Positions 41,165-45,153 of a stretch of 45,153 nucleotides of DNA are shown here, piece after piece. Under the pieces are notes generated by a model that saw nothing but the letters and a program-made list of their open reading frames with translations, ran no database searches and was not told the origin of the DNA. The stretch comes from Fimbriimonas ginsengisoli (lineage in GTDB: Bacteria; Armatimonadota; Fimbriimonadia; Fimbriimonadales; Fimbriimonadaceae): positions 1-45,153 of the forward strand of contig JACOSL010000028.1 of the NCBI GenBank assembly GCA_016179045.1, written 5' to 3'. The translations under genes were made by a program, and so were the position numbers. Numbering within the stretch: position 1 is the first letter of the stretch; every line of letters starts with the position of its first letter.

Positions 41165-42204
41165 ACGCGCTTCGCGAACCCTCCGGGATGTTTCGTCACC
41201 CACCCCTCCATCTCGAGGTCGGTCAGCTCGGCCAGCAGTTGCGCGGCGCCGAGACCAGTCTGCTCGGCGAGCCGATCGGTCGTGATCGGATTCTCTGTGA
41301 GGGCGGCGAGGATTGCTTCGCCGACCGACGAAGCCGGGCTCCGCTCGGGCGCCGCAAGCGCCGCAGAGGTCGGAAGGCCGACGGCTTCGAGGACCTGATC
41401 GGGGTGATCGACGAGTGTTGCCCCATCGCGGATGAGTGCGTGGGAGCCCCGGAAACCCATCTTGTCGATCGTCGCTGGAACGACAAACACTTCTCGGCCA
41501 AAGTCGTTCGCCGCGTGGGCGGTCGAGAGGGCGCCCGAGCGCTCGGGAGCCTCCACGACAACCACCGCTCGGCAGAGCCCCGCGATGAGCCGGTTGCGGA
41601 CCAGAAAGCGGTAGCCGGAAGGCGATGAGCCAAGGGCAAATTGGCTGACGAGGCAACCGTGCTCGCGAATCTGCATAAAGAGGCCCGCGTGGACGGCTGG
41701 ATAGACGCGGTCGACCCCACCTGCGAGAACGGCAGCAGTGCGCCCGCCGACCGCCAGAGCGCCCCGATGGGCGGCCGAATCGATGCCAAGGGCGCCACCG
41801 CTGATCACGGTGGCTCCTGCCCGTGCTAGCGCTTCGGCGAACTTGGAGGCGACCGCCTTGCCGTAGGCGGTGGCGCCGCGGGTGCCGACAATGCCAACCG
41901 CAGGCGCCTGGAGGCAAGCCGGGTCGCCCCAGACGAACACGGCGGGCGGCGCTTCGCCGCTTGAACGAAGTCCTTCGGGGTAGTCAGCCTCGGCCAAAAG
42001 TCTCACCCCTGCCCTCAAGGCGCCCTCTATGGCGGAATCCGAGGCGTCTCGCACCCGATCGGCTTCGGCGCGGCTGAGTAGAGGGTGCGACGCGATCTCA
42101 TCTCGGCTCGCCCTCCTCTCGCGCACGACCGTGCCAAGGATTTGGCGCGCTCGCGCGGGCGACAGTTCGGCGGCGGCGAGCCACTGCCAGAGGCGCTCGT
42201 CCAT
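41161..42204 (-). CDS. dprA: DNA processing protein DprA (DNA uptake)
   Basis: DprA loads RecA on incoming single-stranded DNA in natural transformation. I chose the ATG at 42204 (MDERLWQWLAAAEL), which avoids an overlap with the upstream gene and gives 347 residues. The Rossmann core VGIVGTRGATAYGKAVASKFAEALARAGATVISGGALGIDSAAHRGAL, FPAVxAG-like VYPAVHAGLF and LVRNRLIAGLCRAVVVVEAPERSGALSTA are typical. A C-terminal winged-helix region (TENPITTDRLAEQTGLGAAQLLAELTDLEMEGWV) follows. The gene is coupled to nagA. Confidence 0.92.
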   Translation of the reverse strand: MDERLWQWLAAAELSPARARQILGTVVRERRASRDEIASHPLLSRAEADRVRDASDSAIEGALRAGVRLLAEADYPEGLRSSGEAPPAVFVWGDPACLQAPAVGIVGTRGATAYGKAVASKFAEALARAGATVISGGALGIDSAAHRGALAVGGRTAAVLAGGVDRVYPAVHAGLFMQIREHGCLVSQFALGSSPSGYRFLVRNRLIAGLCRAVVVVEAPERSGALSTAHAANDFGREVFVVPATIDKMGFRGSHALIRDGATLVDHPDQVLEAVGLPTSAALAAPERSPASSVGEAILAALTENPITTDRLAEQTGLGAAQLLAELTDLEMEGWVTKHPGGFAKRV

Positions 42205-42229
42205 CAACTCGCCGAAGTTGGGCTCGGCC

Positions 42230-43813
42230 CTAGCCGCCTCCGCGGCCTCCGCGACCGCCGCCGCCCCCGCCTCCGGTGTCTCCTGGCTGCGGGCCCAGAA
42301 CCGGTTGGCCAAGGGGCTGCAGAGTGTTGTCTACCATCAAGATGAAGGTCTCTTCCGCTCGATTGCCCGACCAGTCCACCGCCTGCACGGTGATCGTGTG
42401 CTTGCCTTCTCTCAGCGGCCGGTTCTCTTGCGTGATGTGAAGCTTGACCAGATATCGACCGTCCTTGTTGCGTTCCGATTCGACCGTCTTCCCGTCAACC
42501 GTGAACTTGAGCGTCTTGGGATCGATCCCCGAAGCCTCATCCTCGATTTCAAAATAGAAGGTCATCGGCAGACGGCCAGATATCTGATCGCCCGGGTTCG
42601 GCCACACCATCTTCACCTCGGGCGGCGTCAAATCGACGCCGGTCTGTTTGTCGAAGGCAAGCAAGCTCCCGTCCTTCACCATGACAAGCAGCGTGCCGCT
42701 CGCCACGATGGCTGGGCCCGAAGCCGAAACAACATTCGAAAAAGTGGTTGTGCCCCCCGCCGATGCGACTGCGATCTTTCCTGTGACCGGCTTGATCGTG
42801 AACACCCACCGCGTGGATGATGTGCGAGTATCGAGAAGCAGCAAGTGTCCGCTCGTAGCCGGGAGCAGAACGTCGGTTCCGATTACGGTCGGCTCGGCAA
42901 CCGGATACGTCCCCGTCGCGATCGGCTCACGAAGCAGCGGCCTCCCGGCAAGATCGAAGGCGGCGAGTTTGCCCTGCCGCGAGACGACGGCTACGCCCGA
43001 ACTCGACACTCCCGGCTTGAAGGCGATGCTCTCGCCCAGATCCTGCTGCCACTTGGCCGTCCCGGTTAGGGTGTTGACCGCAGCCAGGAAGGTCCCGGTA
43101 GCCACATAAACCGTATCGCCAAATACGACGGGCACGACGTCAGGCGAAACGAACGTGAATCTCTGCCGCCAGAGGACCTTCGCGCTGGTCGCGCTGATGC
43201 CAAGCAGCTCTGACTCGGCATTGAAGGCGAGAATCGTCGTGCCGTAGGAGGCGATATCCCCGACGATCCTCTCGTAGGTTTTCGCGTTGCTGGCCGTACT
43301 TCCATAGATCGTAGCGTCTGCGGGAGCGGGAATCTTAAAGGGGTCTTGCCATGCGTCCTCGCCGGTCGCGAGAGACAGGGCGATGAAGGTGTTATCGGTC
43401 AGGCCGACGACGGCCAAGTTGCCCGCAACGACTACATTGGTGAGAGCATTGGCGATCAGCAGGCGCTGCCAACGTTGTTTGCCGGTGGCCGAATTGAGCG
43501 CATAGACTGTTCGGTTCGATCCGAGCGCGAGCAACGTGTCCCCCACGAGCACAGGCGCCTCTTTGAACAAGGCCGTTCCGGCAACGCCGGCCGGGAAGCG
43601 CCACAGCGTGTTGCCAGTAGAGCGATCTAGGGCATATATCCGCGGGCCGAAAGAGAGATAGAGCACGTCGCCGCTCACGATGGGTGAGCTGGTGGGAACG
43701 ACCGGGGTGGGCTGTGACCAGCGCCAAGAAAGCGGGGCGGGGCCGTTGAACTGGGCCCGTGCCAGGCAGCCGGCGAACGCCAAGCCAATCAAGAACATCA
43801 ACCGCAGCCTCAT
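42230..43813 (-). CDS. Exported PQQ-type beta-propeller protein with Gly-rich tail
   Basis: A 527-residue protein with a signal peptide (MRLRLMFLIGLAFAGCLARAQ); its start is preceded by a purine-rich site. The repeats DGSTGNTLWRFP, NSATGKQRWQRL, TSAKVLWRQRF, TLTGTAKWQQDL and DTRTSSTRWVF are typical of a PQQ-like propeller (about residues 50-400). The C-terminal part has an Ig-like or cadherin-like domain (VKMVWPNPGDQISGRLPMTFYFEIEDEASGIDPKTLKFTVDG). The very end is Gly/Arg rich (GGGGGGGRGGRGGG). It may act as an extracellular scaffold or enzyme. The gene lies directly upstream of dprA and downstream of selB. Confidence 0.85.
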   Translation of the reverse strand: MRLRLMFLIGLAFAGCLARAQFNGPAPLSWRWSQPTPVVPTSSPIVSGDVLYLSFGPRIYALDRSTGNTLWRFPAGVAGTALFKEAPVLVGDTLLALGSNRTVYALNSATGKQRWQRLLIANALTNVVVAGNLAVVGLTDNTFIALSLATGEDAWQDPFKIPAPADATIYGSTASNAKTYERIVGDIASYGTTILAFNAESELLGISATSAKVLWRQRFTFVSPDVVPVVFGDTVYVATGTFLAAVNTLTGTAKWQQDLGESIAFKPGVSSSGVAVVSRQGKLAAFDLAGRPLLREPIATGTYPVAEPTVIGTDVLLPATSGHLLLLDTRTSSTRWVFTIKPVTGKIAVASAGGTTTFSNVVSASGPAIVASGTLLVMVKDGSLLAFDKQTGVDLTPPEVKMVWPNPGDQISGRLPMTFYFEIEDEASGIDPKTLKFTVDGKTVESERNKDGRYLVKLHITQENRPLREGKHTITVQAVDWSGNRAEETFILMVDNTLQPLGQPVLGPQPGDTGGGGGGGRGGRGGG

Positions 43814-43914
43814 ACCTGCCGGTCCCCCTCTCGGACTGATCCCATTACCAAGCATTGTAGTCGTCCTTAGACCCGCGTGTCTACGAGGTTGGACGTGCTT
43901 GCTGCCGCGTTGCG

Positions 43915-45153
43915 TCACCTTTGACCCTCGTTCACTATCCGCTTGTCACCGACTCGAGTGGTCGCGCGATGCGAATCGAAGTATTCGAGAAGCGGAATCG
44001 CGTACTTGCGAGACGTTCCGTGCATGTCGCGGAATTCGGCGGCAGTGAACGGACGGCTTCCGGCAAGCCGGGCGGTATCGGCGATAATCCGGGTTATCTG
44101 TTCTTGCGTGTAGAACAGCCCTTCGCCAAGCGAGAGAACTTCGCCCGCCTGGACGCCTAGTTTGAGAATCTCCTCAATCGCCTGAACTGGCGCGGCGACC
44201 CGCTGGGCGAGCTCATGCGCAGTCGGCGGGCTCACGCCCGACGTCGCCAGTTCCTTGCGCACCCGATCGAGAAAGCGCCGTTGCCGCTCGGTGAGCCGAA
44301 TTCGGAAGCCCGCCGCCTTGATCGTCGTGCCCGCCGCTTCTAGATACCCTTCCGCGGCCAAGGCGGAGACGATCCGGTCGAGCGGCTTGCCGCTCCATGC
44401 AAGCCCAGCCCGAGTGACCGCCTTCTCCCGGGGTTGCCAGGGCGTCATGGGCTCTTCATCGTGGATCGCAGCCAGGACGGCAAGGAATCGCTCCGACGCC
44501 TGCTGAAAGGCCGATGCTCCAAACCACAAGCCTGCAAAGCCCCTCGCTTGATCGCTGGCGACGAGGGCTTGGAACGCATCGCCAAGAGCCTGGGGCGTCT
44601 TGCCGAGGCGGCGGCAGACCTCCTCGGTCGGCAGGCCGGCTTGTGCGTCGTGTAGCACCTCCATGATCGCTTCCTCGTCCGTGGCGGCCTTTGGCGCCTC
44701 GACAACTCGCTCGCCCTTGCGGCGGAGCTTGGCTTGCGGGACGCGAATGAGACCTCCCCCCAACAGCTTCGGAGGGCTGTAGCGGCGCAGGATGACAGGC
44801 TGGCCAAGGGCGCACGCCACCGGTCCTTCCAGCCGAAGCTGGGCTAGAGAGTCGTCCGAATCGCTGAGAAACAAACGCCCGATCGCTTCCTCGGAACCGA
44901 TCGACGCCCGGATTCGCTCACCGTGCCGGGGGCGCTCGAGCCATTCGCATGCCGCGTCGAGGCATCGGGTTTCGAATAGAGCGCCAAGCGCGCCGATAGC
45001 CTGACCGCGATAAAGATCTTCCTCTCGTACACCCGCCAGGTTAAGAGCCACCCGCCGCCCAGGCTCGGCCAGCTGAATTTCCTGCGAATGCGAGTGAATG
45101 CCGCGAACCCGCACCTCGATCGCTCCGGGTTGGATTTCTGCCAGGTCGCCGAC
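43915..45153 (-). CDS. selB: Selenocysteine-specific elongation factor, N-terminal part beyond window
   Basis: SelB carries selenocysteyl-tRNA(Sec) to the ribosome at UGA codons with a SECIS element. The visible 413 codons run through the right edge and cover the later translation-factor domains and the C-terminal winged helices. VGDLAEIQPGAIEVRVRGIHSHSQEIQLAEPGRRVALNLAGV fits domain 2/3 of SelB. AGLPTEEVCRRLGKTPQALGDAFQALV, AEFRDMHGTSRKYAIPLLEYFDSHRATTRVGDKRIV and further repeats form the winged-helix array, the last of which binds SECIS RNA. The GTP-binding domain must lie off the right edge. The presence of SelB implies selenoprotein synthesis in the host. Confidence 0.93.
   Translation of the reverse strand, partial: VGDLAEIQPGAIEVRVRGIHSHSQEIQLAEPGRRVALNLAGVREEDLYRGQAIGALGALFETRCLDAACEWLERPRHGERIRASIGSEEAIGRLFLSDSDDSLAQLRLEGPVACALGQPVILRRYSPPKLLGGGLIRVPQAKLRRKGERVVEAPKAATDEEAIMEVLHDAQAGLPTEEVCRRLGKTPQALGDAFQALVASDQARGFAGLWFGASAFQQASERFLAVLAAIHDEEPMTPWQPREKAVTRAGLAWSGKPLDRIVSALAAEGYLEAAGTTIKAAGFRIRLTERQRRFLDRVRKELATSGVSPPTAHELAQRVAAPVQAIEEILKLGVQAGEVLSLGEGLFYTQEQITRIIADTARLAGSRPFTAAEFRDMHGTSRKYAIPLLEYFDSHRATTRVGDKRIVNEGQR

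Noticed and set aside
40112-41917. A 601-residue frame containing NagA
   Set aside because: The N-terminal 250 codons are the reverse frame of dprA. The supported start is the ATG at 41164 that overlaps the dprA stop.
1-45153. Classical restriction-modification or prophage region
   Set aside because: Only a methyltransferase and two small nuclease-like proteins exist, dispersed among housekeeping genes; there are no integrase, capsid or tail genes.

Overview
The window reads as one piece of a GC-rich bacterial chromosome, densely packed with housekeeping genes. A PEP-CTERM sorting signal, FecR and CHASE2-cyclase genes, a block of prepilin-like genes, a SUF iron-sulphur operon, selB, and many GTG/TTG starts point to a free-living diderm. 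Armatimonadota (Fimbriimonadia-like) would fit, but this is an inference from gene style; no rRNA or other decisive marker is present.

Layout. 1-2.6 kb: the 5' part of purC, a divergent orphan N6-adenine DNA methyltransferase, and about 500 bp without a convincing gene. 2.6-7.5 kb (minus): an exported mono-haem cytochrome-like protein behind a 1213-residue secreted protein with six Ig-like repeats. 7.8-11.1 kb (plus): a protein of unknown function, then a nuoG broken by a small deletion. 11.1-17.5 kb (minus): a run from a CHASE2 adenylate cyclase through a FecR/PEP-CTERM protein, a VanX-type dipeptidase, EF-P, a cysteine-rich membrane protein and an RtcA-like cyclase. 17.5-21.5 kb (plus): an ABC exporter with an unusual N-terminal zinc ribbon, an N-acetylmuramoyl-L-alanine amidase and a small PD-(D/E)XK-like protein. 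21.4-22.3 kb: a DUF559 endonuclease-like gene bracketed by palindromic direct repeats. 22.3-30.4 kb (minus): pyrG, a SufA-type protein, an Rrf2 regulator, sufT-like, sufU, sufS, sufD and sufC, then dapB. 30.5-31.4 kb: a winged-HTH/nucleotidyltransferase pair that looks like a toxin-antitoxin module. 31.4-34.5 kb: an FAD-dependent oxidoreductase, a family-2 glycosyltransferase, purM and tRNA-Lys(TTT). 34.5-38.5 kb (minus): three pseudopilin-like genes and thrC. 38.5-40.1 kb (plus): a hypothetical gene and deoB. 40.1-45.15 kb (minus): nagA, dprA, a PQQ-type propeller protein and most of selB, running off the right edge.

How the genes work together. The SUF block makes Fe-S clusters (SufC ATPase, SufD scaffold, SufS desulphurase, SufU transfer, SufT-like and SufA-type factors) and carries its probable Fe-S-sensing Rrf2 regulator; sufB is absent from the block. 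purC and purM belong to purine synthesis, pyrG to CTP synthesis, dapB and thrC to the aspartate family, deoB and nagA to sugar salvage.

The most unusual signal is non-coding. Between 19.7 and 33.4 kb five intergenic sites carry arrays of a 10-11-nt unit (GTCGAACGATG changing into GCTTTGCAATG). At two of them the array leads a composite element of about 350-400 bp that holds nested hairpins. A related C/G-rich hairpin family surrounds the DUF559 gene. These arrays and hairpins may be an undescribed intergenic repeat family, possibly linked to the DUF559 nuclease.
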